Below are positions 1-11,283 of a DNA stretch of 64,000 nt, piece by piece. This stretch comes from Prunus persica (taxonomy: Eukaryota > Streptophyta > Magnoliopsida > Rosales > Rosaceae), in assembly GCF_000346465.2 (NCBI RefSeq), contig NC_034014.1, forward strand, positions 18,611,956 to 18,675,955, given 5' to 3'. Position 1 is the stretch's first letter, and each line of letters opens with the position of its first letter. Under the pieces are notes generated by a model. The model saw only the letters and a program-made list of their open reading frames with translations, searched no databases and was not told the origin of the DNA. Both the position numbers and the translations under genes were made by a program.

Positions 1-137
1 GATGAAACCCAATTGGGAAGGCCCTTACATAATCAGCCGGTCCGGGGGCAGAGGAAGCTATACGCTTGACACCATGGAAAGGGAAGGAGATTCCGCGACA
101 ATGGAATGCCTACCATCTCCAAAGATACTATCCATGA
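1..137 (+). pseudogene. Ty3/gypsy pol, C-terminal end (partial)
   Basis: This is the last ~45 codons of a Ty3/gypsy polyprotein entering from the left edge. The reading from position 2 gives MKPNWEGPYIISR, the small C-terminal integrase fold that normally reads like 'NWEGPYRV'. The ending, in another frame, is PRQWNAYHLQRYYP followed by TGA at 135-137, the usual last residues of Tat-type gypsy pol. The two halves are in different frames, so one extra base lies near 77-85 in an A/G run. The change could be a real lesion or a sequencing error. The downstream tandem array, antisense ORF and LTR belong to the same element. Confidence 0.8.
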
Positions 138-239
138 AGCTTCCTCTACCTGCTCAGTCCCCAGCAGATGATTGAGTACTGCACAATTCTGAAGAAGAGA
201 AGCAACTACTGCAAATTTCAGAATGTGCCACAACAAAAG

Positions 240-1060
240 ACAGTTGCCCATAAGTAGCGTCCTTCGGGAGACGCAGGGCAACAACTAGAAGCGTCCTTCG
301 GGAGACGCAGCCCGCAAAGAAGCGTCCTAAGGGAGACGCAGGGTGCGCCAGGAATTTCCTAAGGGAGGTATCCAGGTTCCTATCCGTTTCCTAAGGGAGG
401 CAGGATAGCCAAACAGTTGCCCATAAAAAGCATCCTAAGGGAGACGCAGGACGACGACCAAAAGCGTCCTTCGGGAGACGCAGCCCGCAAAGAAGCGTCC
501 TAAGGGAGACGCAGGGTGCGCCAGGAATTTCCTAAGGGAGGTATCCAGGTTCCTATCCGTTCCCTAAGGGGGGCAGGATAGCCAAACAGTTGCCCATAAA
601 AAGCGTCCTAAGGGAGACGCAGGGCAACGACCAAAAGCGTCCTTCGGGAGACGCAGCCTGCAAAACAGCGTCCTAAGGGAGACGCAGGGTGCGCCAGGAG
701 TTTCTTAAAAGGGGGTCACCATGCTCTCTGCGGGAAATATCCAGGTTCCTATCCGTTTCCTAAGGGAGGCAGGATAGTCAAAAAGTTGTCCATAAAAAGC
801 GTCCTTCGGGAGACGCAGGGCGACGACCAAAAGCGTCCTTCGGGAGACGCAGCCCACAAAGCAGCATCCTAAGGGGGTTGCAGGGTGCGCCAGGAATTTC
901 CTAAGGGAGGTATCCAGGTTCCTATCTGTTTCCTAAGGGGGGCAGGATAGTCAGACAGCTGTCCATAAGCAGCGTCCTAAGGGAGACGCAGGGTAACGAC
1001 CAGAAGCGTCTTAAAGCGTTTTCTGGAAAAATGCAGAATACGCCCGGAGTCCCTCAAGGG
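240..1060. repeat. ~173-bp tandem array in gypsy 3' UTR
   Basis: Between pol and the antisense ORF a unit of about 173 bp repeats about 4.5 times. Anchors of the form CAGTTGCCCATAA occur near 240, 413, 587, 783 and 955 (spacings 173, 174, 196, 172). The third unit is longer because of a small insertion near 706-735. Each unit contains three short hairpin-forming words of the type GCGTCC-TTCG-GGAGACGC or GCGTCC-TAAG-GGAGACGC. Hypervariable tandem repeats in the 3' UTR are a known property of Tat-lineage elements and can seed satellites. Confidence 0.85.
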
Positions 1061-1300
1061 GGACCTTGGCTTTTGCCGAAATCCCAAAGGAAATACACAG
1101 CAGGACACTAACCGGTTACTCAAGCAGTTCACAAGACAATGTGCAAATTGAAGTTGAAAAAATAAAGACTGAAATTTCCATAGTAAAGCGACCAACCGGC
1201 CAAGTTCAAACAAAAAGAAGATGGTCAAAACAAGACCAATTATTCTAAATAAAAAGCAGACTACAAAAGCTAAAAAGAAATAAAGAAGTCTTCTTCTACC

Positions 1301-3616
1301 TCAGAACACGCGGTCGACTGATACCACTANNNNNNNNNNNNNNNNNNNNNNNNNNNNNNNNNNNNNNNNNNNNNNNNNNNNNNNNNNNNNNNNNNNNNNN
1401 NNNNNNNNNNNNNNNNNNNNNNNNNNNNNNNNNNNNNNNNNNNNNNNNNNNNNNNNNNNNNNNNNNNNNNNNNNNNNNNNNNNNNNNNNNNNNNNNNNNN
1501 NNNNNNNNNNNNNNNNNNNNNNNNNNNNNNNNNNNNNNNNNNNNNNNNNNNNNNNNNNNNNNNNNNNNNNNNNNNNNNNNNNNNNNNNNNNNNNNNNNNN
1601 NNNNNNNNNNNNNNNNNNNNNNNNNNNNNNNNNNNNNNNNNNNNNNNNNNNNNNNNNNNNNNNNNNNNNNNNNNNNNNNNNNNNNNNNNNNNNNNNNNNN
1701 NNNNNNNNNNNNNNCTCAAGGCGGGAAATAAGCATCTTTTCGACTTGCCAAGTCAACAGCAGAGAGCTGAGCTCGTAATCTTTCTCAGTAAGGGAACTCT
1801 TCAGCTCAGATATCATCGCCCGCAAATCAGACGTCTTCTTCTCATAACGAGTCTGCTCGGCAGAAAGCTTGCTAGCCAGCTCAGCATTCTTCTTCTCCAA
1901 CTCACTAAGCTGAACAGAAGAGGGGGCAGCAGACGACGAGTTCCGGATGGTCTCCGCAGCAAAAACCACTCCTTTTTGAAGCAGATGAAATGTCGCTTCT
2001 CTTTGTTTTTTCAAGGAAAGACTTGAAAAAGTACCGAGATCACCAGCCTGACGGACTTGATCAACCAGCTCAGCACAAGCGGATGGACTTGATAGAAAGT
2101 GCGTCTTGAGCAGATCAGACACGCCCGCATCCCCTGTAGGGCTAGGCTTGTCCACCTTTGGATCAGCCGCTGATGTCGCAGAAGAACTTTTTCCCCGAGC
2201 AGATGACTCTCTTGCTTTCTTAGCCTCTGCCAACCTTACTTCCAAAGGAACTGACGACGATGAATCGACTCCACGCTTGACTGCTTGTGACTCAACAGTT
2301 GGATCATGATGGTTGGATGGATGAGCAGACCTCGCACATCGACCTCCACTCTTCGGCTGGTGCAAACGACCCGAACTTCGGAGAGGAAAATCAGCATCTC
2401 TTGGCTTCTCAACAGGTGACCTGGACCGTGCACGAACTACGTCGCGGAGCTGATCACGATCTCCAAACTCATCAGCAAGAGGCTTAAGGGGAACATCCCT
2501 AATGTTGCGCATACCACCAATCTTCTTGCTATCTGCACCAACAAGATGTTTGACTCTGGCAGATGACGCGGGAATAGCTCCTACTTGTGTTTTCTCAGCA
2601 GAAGGGAACCTTGGCTTCTTCCTCAACGGAGACACATTCCTCGCCCGCAAAGAAGTAGCTGGAGTTCTCGAAGACTTGACATCGGCCTTCCTTTTTGGTG
2701 GGGGTTCAGCAAGGCACTCATCCTATTCAGCAGATAGATCATCAGGGTCCGGACCATTCTGCTTCCATCTCTCGACATCCTCGGCAGGGGGCAGACCACC
2801 ATCTTCCTCCCGATACTCGCTCAACAGCCAGCGCCACTCACGAAACTTTTGGGGAATGTTCAAAGCACGGCGGACCTTAGCCATGTCAGGCCCAAGCTCC
2901 AATTGCTTGTTGATGTCACTCACTACAAGCAGAAGACAGAAGTTAGTCAGCCACACTTGAAGAAACTCAAATAAAAAGAAAACAGATCATAAATCACAAA
3001 AAGACACACCATAGCAATAAGTGATAGGAACAAGGGGGCTGTCTCCAACGTCTCCCTCCCAGCGTCCGCTAACTTCCAACAAGTCGTCATGCCAAGCGTG
3101 ATCTCCTTGACTAAGACCGTCGAACAGCCTGGACCTGTAGACGCGAACCTGGGCATACTGCTTGAAGTGCCTCACTTCAAAAAAATGAAAGAACTCTCGC
3201 ACCGTCAACTCCAGTGTAAAGAAACGGCTCAGATTCTCGAAGCACATGATCGCTCGGTAAACATTGGGAGTACTCTGGCTTGGAGCACACCCTATGGCGC
3301 AGAACACCTCCTTGAAGAGCTTCGACAGCGGGAATTTGAAGCCCAGTGAAAAATAAAAAGGACGGAAGGTAATGATCCTAGCACCAGGATCATCCGCATC
3401 CTCGAAAGAATCGTTATCAGTCCGAGACCTCAATAGCTTGACCTGCATGTCATCTGGAATGGCAGAAGCGAAAGCAGCCCGCCATTTTTGGAACTGAGCG
3501 TCGGTCGTGACTCGGTGCAAGTTGGCCACGAACTTCTTGCTAGGCACTACGGAACCTCCCCACAAATACAAAGGCACCTGAGAGCTTGGAGCCTTGCTAC
3601 CGTCTCTGGAAGACAT
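1301..3616 (-). pseudogene. Tat-lineage gypsy antisense ORF (aORF, Transposase_28-like)
   Basis: A spliced gene runs antisense to the retrotransposon. Exon 1 (3616-3010) starts MSSRDGSKAPSS and carries the conserved block FYFSLGFKFPLSKLF then CAPSQSTPNVYRAI, typical of the 'putative gypsy type transposon' family (PF04195-like). An 87-bp GT-AG intron (3009-2923) keeps the frame (YCY|VSDINK). Exon 2 continues from 2922 with a charged, Ser/Lys-rich region and a coiled coil (LEKKNAELASKL) before the N gap. One in-frame TAG at 2725-2723 interrupts it; the same frame is otherwise open to the gap. The function of these ORFs is unknown. The 3' end (possibly 1301) is uncertain because of the gap. Confidence 0.75.
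1330..1714. other. Assembly gap (385 N)
   Basis: A run of 385 undetermined bases lies inside the antisense ORF. The length is not a multiple of three, so the frame cannot be followed through it, and the true gap size may differ. Confidence 1.
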
Positions 3617-3875
3617 GGTTGGTCGATGAACAACTACAAGAAGAGAAGAAAATTCTACAAGTTAGAATCCCAAAAAAAAAAAAAAAAGAAAAAGAAAAGG
3701 GGCTGGCAGAAGAAAAAAAAAACAAAAAAAACAAAAAAAAGAAGGCAGCCCAGCATGAGCAGCCCGTCAATTCCTCCAGCCCAGCACGCAGGCAGCCCAG
3801 TCCTCCAGCTCTTGCACGCAAGGCCTGCCTGCTTGGCGCAGGCCCAAGTCGCGCAGCCCGCCTCTTCCTCGCCCA

Positions 3876-4020
3876 TCTCGAAGACTTGACATCGGCCTTC
3901 CTTTCTGGTGGGGGTTCAGCAAAGCACTCATCCTATTCAGCAGATAGATCATCAGGGTCCGGACCATTCTGCTTCCATCTCTCGACATCCTCGGCAGGGG
4001 GCAGACCACCATCCTCCTCC
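3876..4020 (-). repeat. 145-bp duplicate of an aORF internal segment
   Basis: Positions 3876-4020 repeat 2666-2810 with three base differences by my count. The piece lies upstream of the aORF start codon, in what would be its 5' leader, and carries the same TAG nonsense codon as the copy inside the ORF. A purine- and A-rich low-complexity stretch (3665-3755) lies between it and the start codon. Confidence 0.9.
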
Positions 4021-4358
4021 ACGCCCTTGCTTCAGGCCCAGCACGCATATGCTCCAGCCCAGGCCATGTAGCACCAAGACCAGCATGCACATCATGCTCC
4101 ATCTGATCCCAGCATCAATTCCCCAGCTATTTGGCAGCTATTGCTCACGAATTGCAACTCATGCTGGACCATCTCCTTGCTGCCAAAAAATTAAAAAATA
4201 TATATATACATACATATATATTTTTATAGGCTCGACTTACTTGGGATGCACGGCAACTCCTCTCCTCAACAAGCAGTACAAATTCTCCAAAATCTTTCTC
4301 AAGCCAGAAGGTAGAGAAGTTAAGTTTGCGATATGAGAAAGAGTGAAGAGAAGCCCTG

Positions 4359-4368
4359 TATTTATATA
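4359..4368 (-). promoter_or_regulatory. TATA box of the antisense gene
   Basis: On the minus strand the sequence reads TATATAAATA, a strong plant TATA box, about 740 bp upstream of the aORF ATG and outside the LTR. It supports independent antisense transcription of the aORF. The leader between them includes the duplicated 145-bp segment. Confidence 0.55.
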
Positions 4369-4578
4369 GGTTGGACAACCCGGGTCAAGAAGGAATCATA
4401 AACTCATTCCTACTGGGAATCCAACTCCAACAACAGTCAGAAGCCTACACCAATTGGAAATCCAATCCGCGAAGGAGTCCAACTCACATAATAAAGCCCA
4501 GACACAGTTGGAGAGCCCGAAAAAAATAATTTCATCTCCTACATGCCACACAAGCGCCATGCAGAAGCTGGGGGCATT

Positions 4579-5235
4579 TGTGGGAGCATATATTTTCGTC
4601 TCCAATCAGGGCACGCCACGTGGAAAAGAAGATTATCTCTTTAATTAATTAATTAAATCAGTTTATCTGGCTAATTAATTAATTGGGATAAATATCTTAA
4701 TTAATATGATATTATCTTTATTTAAAGAGATAATATCATTAATTAAGATATTATCACAATAAAGAGAAGATAATATCATTTAAATCAGATATTATCTTCT
4801 TAAGAGATAATGTCTATTTAATTCAGATATTATCAGGCCCATTCCTACGAAACCCTAGCCCCGAGGCTCCTATAAATAGACGACCTCATTCATCATTCAA
4901 GGTACATCTAAACCTACTCCTTATACCCGAGAAATACCCGAAGCTCTCTCTCCCTCTCCACTCTCCATATTTTCTCCCCACGGCTCCGGCCACCACACAC
5001 GGCTCCGGCCACCCGGTTTACACCCTACATAAAACTCCGTACCCTTTGCTTAGCTATTGTTTTCCTACAAACACTCGAACTAACTTAGGCATCGGAGGGC
5101 CTTTGGCCAACACCCCCCGGGTGTGGTCTATTTACTCCAGTCTTTTTTACAGGAATCGAGGAAGAGAGAGAAGGAAGATCGAAGGTTGAAGGATCTAGAA
5201 GCGAATATTCTCCCGTGAGATTATTTGCACAAACA
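4579..5235 (+). mobile_element. 3' LTR of the Tat-like gypsy element
   Basis: The LTR begins TGTGGGAGCATA just after a polypurine tract (AAGCTGGGGGCA at 4565-4576). It contains an AT-rich core with mutually inverted GATAATATC-like words (4640-4840), a TATA box, the CATCGGAGGGCCTTTGGCC block typical of Tat/Athila LTRs (about 5091), and ends near CGTGAGATTATTTGCACAAACA. The exact end (5229 or 5235) is uncertain because the 5' LTR is outside the window. Confidence 0.75.
4871..4880 (+). promoter_or_regulatory. LTR TATA box
   Basis: TATAAATAGA lies in the middle of the 3' LTR, at the expected place for the U3/R promoter. Confidence 0.6.
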
Positions 5236-7472
5236 GTTATGTTGTAAATGAGCTTTGGGTGTGTTTCTAAAGTACATTTCATAAGTTTTTTTTTATTAAT
5301 AATTTAGACTCTTATATTGAGTATAATAGTGAATTTCCCTAAATATTTTCTAATAACAAGTTCACTGAAAAAGTTTTAGAGATAGATCTTTCTTCTCCTC
5401 ATGATCGCCGATCCCTTTCTTGGGTATGACCGTATGAGCGAAGATGTTCCTTCTTTTAACCATCTTTCAAGATTTGGTTCTTCGTGTCTCCTATGTTGGT
5501 CGAGTAGATTTGTAGCAGGGTCATTAGTGGACTATGATTTATGAAAATGTACCTTTTGAACAAAAGAGTATGGTCAAAGTCGATTCAGATATTCTAGTGT
5601 CGTAGTAGCCTTATTAGTAGTCTGAACAAACAATAAACAAAGTTTGTTTGCATGCAAGCGTTAATTACATTTTCATTATTGCATAATTCTAATTTAGGAA
5701 TAAAATTACAAAAATAAACAAATTTTGCTTCCAATTCCCGTATAAACCAAATATGAGAAAGAAAATAAAATGATTTCTACATAAAATTATCTTCCATCTC
5801 CTTTCCAGTAAAAAAAGATATATAGATTGATTTTCAATCAACTTCTTTCAGTCTACAAAAACGGGTGAAATTACTTGAGAAATGCTAATTTTTGGACATA
5901 TTAAATGCATAAATTTATGCGTGAGTAGAATACACGTAACACAAAATGAATAGGAAGGCAAGAAGAGGAATGAAAAAGGGAATATAGTTAGCACTCCTAT
6001 TAGAGCATCCGCAATTAGCTCCTCAAACCAACTCCTTAGACAAATTTTAAGGAGGAATTGGAAAAATACAACTTCAACCACTTCTTATTCACCTCCTAAA
6101 ATAGAGAGACTTCTAGTATAGGAGCTCATAAATCCGAGAAGAGAAAAATGACTTCTAGTAGCTCCTAGTTTGGGGTTACTATCACCTTTTTAAAAAAGTT
6201 ACTACTGTTGTACTTTGAAAATAATTAGCTGTAAAGTAAAGCAACTCAATGTTTGGCAAACAATATTTTTAAAGTGTTGTTGTTGTACAAAAGCCAGTGT
6301 CAAAACCGTTTTGTAAATTTTAATATAAAACTGTTGTAACTGTGAATAATGACTAAAATAAACATTATATTGAAAGTGTTATGGGCTAATCATGTGATGG
6401 TGGTGGTAACAGTGGCGGTGGGAACGACGGTTGTGGAGGTGGTGTCATTTAAAAAAATTAATGATGGTATTTTGAGAATTAAAAAAATTCATTAAAGGCT
6501 CATCTTTACTTCTTTTGAAAGCAGTTTTGATAAGCAACACATAGCCTATTTTAAAAGCTGTTGTTAAAAGGCCACTGTTTTTAAAATAATCAGGATATTT
6601 ATTTTTTACCGAACACCTTAAACTGCTTAACTTTAAAGTTAAGCATCTTTTTTGCCATTAAAAAAAAAGCAATCACAAACAGTACCTTAATGATGTTTTA
6701 TTTTATGTATATTTTAAACTTTTAATTCATGCTAACTATTTTTTTATCTTATCTTTTTTTATAAAAATAGACTAATTATATTAAATTTAAAAATAATTAT
6801 AATACTTATGATTCTCTAAACTAGAAAGTATAATTAGAGTTCAAATTTTAAAAAAAACTCTTAAAATAACTTTTATGTATTTTTAATTAAATTTTAATTT
6901 AAAAATAAATGGCATGATTATGATTATAAATGCTGTTGCTATTGGATGTAAGTATAAAAAGACAAGTTTGATTGATGAGTTCTTAAAGGAACAAGAAGCT
7001 TATCTTTGACTTCACTTCTTTCAAAGCTCCACCAACAATAAAATAAACTATAATAATTATCACTAGGGCAAGTCCAAGAAAGCTGCACCATCCTCCTTTC
7101 CACCAACTCCATACAAAGCTTGCCAGCCAACTCCCAACCCCCTACCCCCTATCCCTCAATGGCCCCATGGCACATCTCTCAAACCTTTTGACCCTCGAAA
7201 CGCTCTTACAAAACGAGCACTGATTGGCACCGTTGTCTTCTCCAAACCCAAAATAAAAGAAATATAAGAAGACAGTTGAGACTTGCACAAAATTGAGAAA
7301 ATTTTATGTTACTTATTAAGCAAAAGAAATAATAGAAAAATTGTCATTTACCTGTTTTGCTTAATAAAAGAAAAAAATTGTATTATAAAGGTGACACCCC
7401 ATAATCTCATAAGCCTTTTGTATTATACATGTGGTTCTGTGATTCTGTGAGGCCCTGCCCATTTTTGGGCAA
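5236..7472. other. Intergenic, AT-rich; MITE-like remnants and MED26c 3' side
   Basis: No protein-coding signal is seen. Near 6003 the words TTA-GAGCATCCGCAA resemble a Tourist-type terminus without a visible partner. From about 6165 to 6690 an AT-rich stretch has hAT-MITE character (words about loss of TTTGGCAAAC and GAACACCTTAAACTGCTTAAC near its ends), but I cannot find a clean target duplication. The part next to 7473 should hold the MED26c 3' UTR. Confidence 0.4.
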
Positions 7473-9575
7473 TCACCAATGCCTGCCTTGATGAGAACCA
7501 CTTCCTCCTCCACCTTTGTTCTTTGCAATGAAAGAATTCTTTGGTTTTGGTATGTCATGGATGTCCATTACTTGAATTGTTCTCTGCTTTTTGGCTTCAC
7601 AAAAAACAGCACAAGCACATTCCAATCAGCACAAAGCCCAGTTTAATCAACAAAAGCTAAACAATAAACCAAGAAGTTGAAAGTTATGAAGCAAACCATT
7701 TTCAGCTTCTTTGTAATTCGCCTGAAGTCGTTTTCTTGCAGAAGCCAATCTATCATTGTCAAAATTGCTTTCCTTCTGTTCTCTCTGTCTCTGCGAAACC
7801 AATTAAGTTACAAAGAAGAATTCAGTGGAAATAATTTACTTCGACTTACAGTTTTACGAATTCACATTGTGATGCAGCACTGAGATAACTTACACTTGCA
7901 CTCAACTAAGCTATAAACAGAATTAATTGGCTTAGTTGAGTTCAGTTTCTTATATTTTGGAAGCATAAGCTTCAAAATTTATATTATCTCCCTCCAATTT
8001 TCAGCAACCAAACATAGAATTTGGTATCCGTACATTTTGAGCAGCAGAAGCAGACATAGGGGTTGATTGTGCTGGTTTTGGTGGAGCTTCTCTCCTAGGA
8101 ACTGCCTTTGGCTTGCGTTCTGGTTCTGAATTGTTCTTATCTGATCCAGAACTCCCATCTGTGTGAACAATAATAATAACATCAAATTATAAACAATAAA
8201 CAGGCCCACATAAATTAAACTCTAAACGAGTAAATTTTCAGATAAGCTGAAATGGAAGTCTGGAATCTGATTCTATACTTACTGTGAGGATTTGGAGAGT
8301 ACGCAAAATCAGGAACCTGAAAAACAGAAAGAACAGAATATTAGAAAGCAAGAATAAAAGACAGAATTTTCCACAACTTTACCATAAACAAAGATTTCTT
8401 TGACCTGGTGAAGACCATTTTGGGGAATTTTCTGCTGGGGCGAATCTTCATCAACTGCCAATAACATACGTTCGCATTCAGAGTCAGTAGGGTATGATTC
8501 CCATTTCTGAACATCATTTTAATTTTTTCCACGAGGAGAAATTAAATTAATTAGGAAAGAATAAGGATCTTAATTTTACCCATGGCCGAAGAAGACGGCA
8601 GTTCTCCATGTAACTTCACCCATTCATCCACAATACCTTTCCATTTCCTGCAAAACAACCACCAAATGAAACAGAATCTTCTTTTTTTCTCACTGTCCAA
8701 GTCAAGAATTCCACAACCAAGAAGTCAACAGCAATGAAACATGTTCATACCTGACAACTTGCTTTGCCAATCTCCTAACAACATCACTTGGATGCTGCTT
8801 CCGCAATTGACTCACATGCCTTCCAATATCGGCCTCCTGGAAATGCCAAACAACAACTAAAAAATCACAAATTTGATGGAAGTTTGTTTTCTCTTTATTA
8901 ACTGAGGAGGGGGATTTGAAACTGGAACCTCTTCCAACATCAGAAGAGGAAAAAGATAATACCACAAATCAAGAGATCGTTGGTGCAAGAAGTTTGTTCC
9001 TGTTTGTGAAAACAAATATAAGAGCCTCATAATTACCTTGAGTTCTTGGAATGATATTTCCATATCTGCTAGACTTTGAAGCAACTCAACCAAAGAATCC
9101 TCAGACTGACACGAACAAAGTTGCACAAACATCAATATAAAAGAAAAGAAAAAAACAAGACACAAAGTAACCAAAAAAGGAACTGAATTGAAGATTGACA
9201 GAAAAAGAAATTCACCTGATGTGGATCCTCAAGCTGCTTCTTGATTTCTAGAATGTTCTTCTGCTCATCATCGAACAACCCTCCGTATGGATCCAACCCC
9301 TCCTTGTCCTCCTCCTCATCGTCATCTCTATCAACGAACTGCGGCGTGTACGGTGAAACTCCTTTGGGTTGGTTCCCATTGGGCCCATCAGTATCACAGT
9401 TCGGGCACCGAGGTGGCATGCAAGTTGTGGCGTAGAGGCGCTCGACAATGCCATCCCTCCGGTGCTTGAGCTCGGTGCCATAATCAACCGAAGCTACCAC
9501 AATGGCGGTGTCAATGAACGTCCACACATCCACTCCCGAGGTTTCTAAGATGGTCCGCAAGTCGTCATGGTCCAT
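7473..9575 (-). CDS. MED26C: Mediator subunit 26c-like protein
   Basis: Nine coding exons on the minus strand: 9575-9216, 9105-9037, 8836-8751, 8647-8580, 8454-8405, 8316-8283, 8158-8034, 7790-7697, 7594-7473. All eight introns are GT-AG and the phases join to 335 residues. The N-terminus ([18 protein letters not shown]) and acidic stretch (about 83-95) precede the TFIIS N-terminal/LW domain at roughly 115-195 ([44 protein letters not shown]). The C-terminus has [34 protein letters not shown] and ends GRHW, matching plant MED26c from memory. These proteins sit in Mediator and link it to RNA polymerase II elongation factors in the nucleus. ATG 9575 was chosen because it gives MDHDDLRT, as in plant homologues. 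No lesion seen. It is the only host gene recognised here. Confidence 0.93.
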
Positions 9576-9584
9576 GGCGTCCAC

Positions 9585-10670
9585 CTTGCAGTCAAATACA
9601 AACGCTGTCGTTCCGATGATGGATTGTTCTCAGATTCTGAGATTGCATCACCGGATCATGAATGCAGTTATAAAAGCCCAAGCCTCCTCAACAAAGTATA
9701 GAAAGGCACAGATCTGTCTCAGAGTTGCAGATTCACCAGTCCAAGCTCCAAAAAGGAATTCCCAGGCAGAAAGACTCAGAAAAATATCAAGTTTTCAAAG
9801 CAAATATCAGAGAAAACTGAATTGGATTTCTGGGGTTGCGGGGAATTCCTTGATTCTTTTCTTCACTGCCCAACTAATTAGATATCCGTTGAATTTGTTG
9901 GACAATCGGAGAAGTGATGGGTATATTCTATAAGAACCCTAAACACTGGCTGAAAAACTCCATATTCTTCCCTCTTTCAAATCCTGCCGAGCAATGTTCA
10001 ATCCAAAGTTCTTACACTTTACCTCGTTCACAAACTGCTGAAAAAAAAAAAGAAAAAACAAACAAGACTAGATTTTAGCCCCAGAATGAGATAAATTCAT
10101 AAACCAGAAAATCCATTTTTACAGAGGATCCTAGTTCATGTAGTGCTATAGAAAAAGGTGCAGGCAGGCAGCCCAAAAAAAAAAAGCTTACTGAACTAAT
10201 GAGCAAGCCAAAAGAATAAATCATCCAATTAATAGAGAACAATATGACAAATCCTAAAACCTTCCAAATTCTTTTTAAAAAAAATTATGGCAACACACAA
10301 ATAAACAATACTCTAAACAATCCATCAGTGACCTTGAACAATGTTTAAACATAATTAAATTATTGAGAAAACGCCTAAATTAGAACAAACCCCTAATTTA
10401 GAACAACAAAAGGATTAAAACCCTAATCCTGCATTCAGAGAAATTTAAAACAAACAATAGATTGATGAGAGGGAAAATAATAGAAGTTTATGCGAAAAGT
10501 CAGAGAAGATAAGAAGAAAATCAAAGAATTAGGCAGAAGCCCGATTAAACAGAGAGGCAATCAGATCTCACCGAAGAAAGAGAAGAAGACATACCTGAGA
10601 GAACGAGCGAAGAGGATGCACGGAGGAGGCTGGAGGAAGATGTTGCTCTGGAGCTCTGGTCTGGGGGTTG
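9585..10670 (-). promoter_or_regulatory. MED26c 5' UTR exon, leader intron and promoter side
   Basis: On the minus strand a C/T-rich stretch (about 10670-10595) ends in CTCTCAG|GTATGTC, a good splice donor. A matching acceptor, GACTGCAAG, lies at 9587-9585, nine bases before the start codon. This predicts a ~1-kb leader intron (10594-9585), a common arrangement in plant regulatory genes. The stretch has no other coding signal and contains one copy of a direct repeat (9827-9930). Confidence 0.5.
9827..9930. repeat. Direct repeat copy 1 (in predicted leader intron)
   Basis: About 104 bp beginning TTTCTGGGGTTGCGGGGAAT and ending GGGTATATTC is repeated in the same orientation at 10903-11010 with scattered mismatches and small gaps. 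Weaker similarity extends another ~40 bp to the left of both copies. Confidence 0.75.
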
Positions 10671-10902
10671 TCTTTACTTCTTTTTTGTGGCGTATTTTTA
10701 TTTTACAAAACAATTAAATCACACGAATTTTCTACGGTACGATGCGAATTGCTTGCGAATCCACTTTTGGCCTTTGGATCAACTAATTCAATCCAAAGGT
10801 CGTCAATAAGTCTTAAGAATAAAAATAAAACAAAACAGAACCAAACATGGCAAAACCAATCTAACCTTCCGGGAAAAGTATCAAAATTTTCCGAGAAAAA
10901 GT

Positions 10903-11010
10903 TTTCTGGGATTGTGGGGGAATTCGTTGATTCCTTCTTTCACTGCCCAATTAAATTAGACATGCGTTGAATTTTCTTTGGACAACTGGAAAAAGTAAAG
11001 GGTATATTCC
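10903..11010. repeat. Direct repeat copy 2 (upstream of MED26c)
   Basis: This is the partner of 9827-9930, located upstream of the predicted first exon. Shared words include TTCACTGCCCAA, GTTGAATTT and GGGTATATTC. Confidence 0.75.
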
Positions 11011-11223
11011 AAATTCCAAAACAAAGTTGGATTGGGTTGGGCTGGGTTTATTTTTTTTAAGTTATATATTTTGGTTTTTAAGTCTTTACGAAGCACACAC
11101 ACAAAGCAAGCACATTGGTTTGGTTAGGTTTTGGTGCTTCGGATATTGTTGGGGCTTTTGGTCATTGGTGAGCTGTGTCATAAATAAGAGGATTATTTGT
11201 TTGTTGTGGTTTGGGAGATGAAC

Positions 11224-11283
<60 letters not shown>

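Noticed and set aside
240..1060. CRISPR-like regular repeats
   Set aside because: Unit of 173 bp without distinct spacers, in a plant retrotransposon 3' UTR. The same applies to the hairpin arrays of the CACTA element.
3586..4071. Lys-rich plus-strand frames around the A-rich tract
   Set aside because: They arise from a poly-A/AAG low-complexity stretch in the leader of the antisense gene and from duplicated sequence.
8034..8209. Ending MED26c at the TGA after SMFGC in exon 7
   Set aside because: Splicing at CAAAAT|GTACGG to exons 8 and 9 restores the conserved C-terminal block ([38 protein letters not shown]) with perfect phase.
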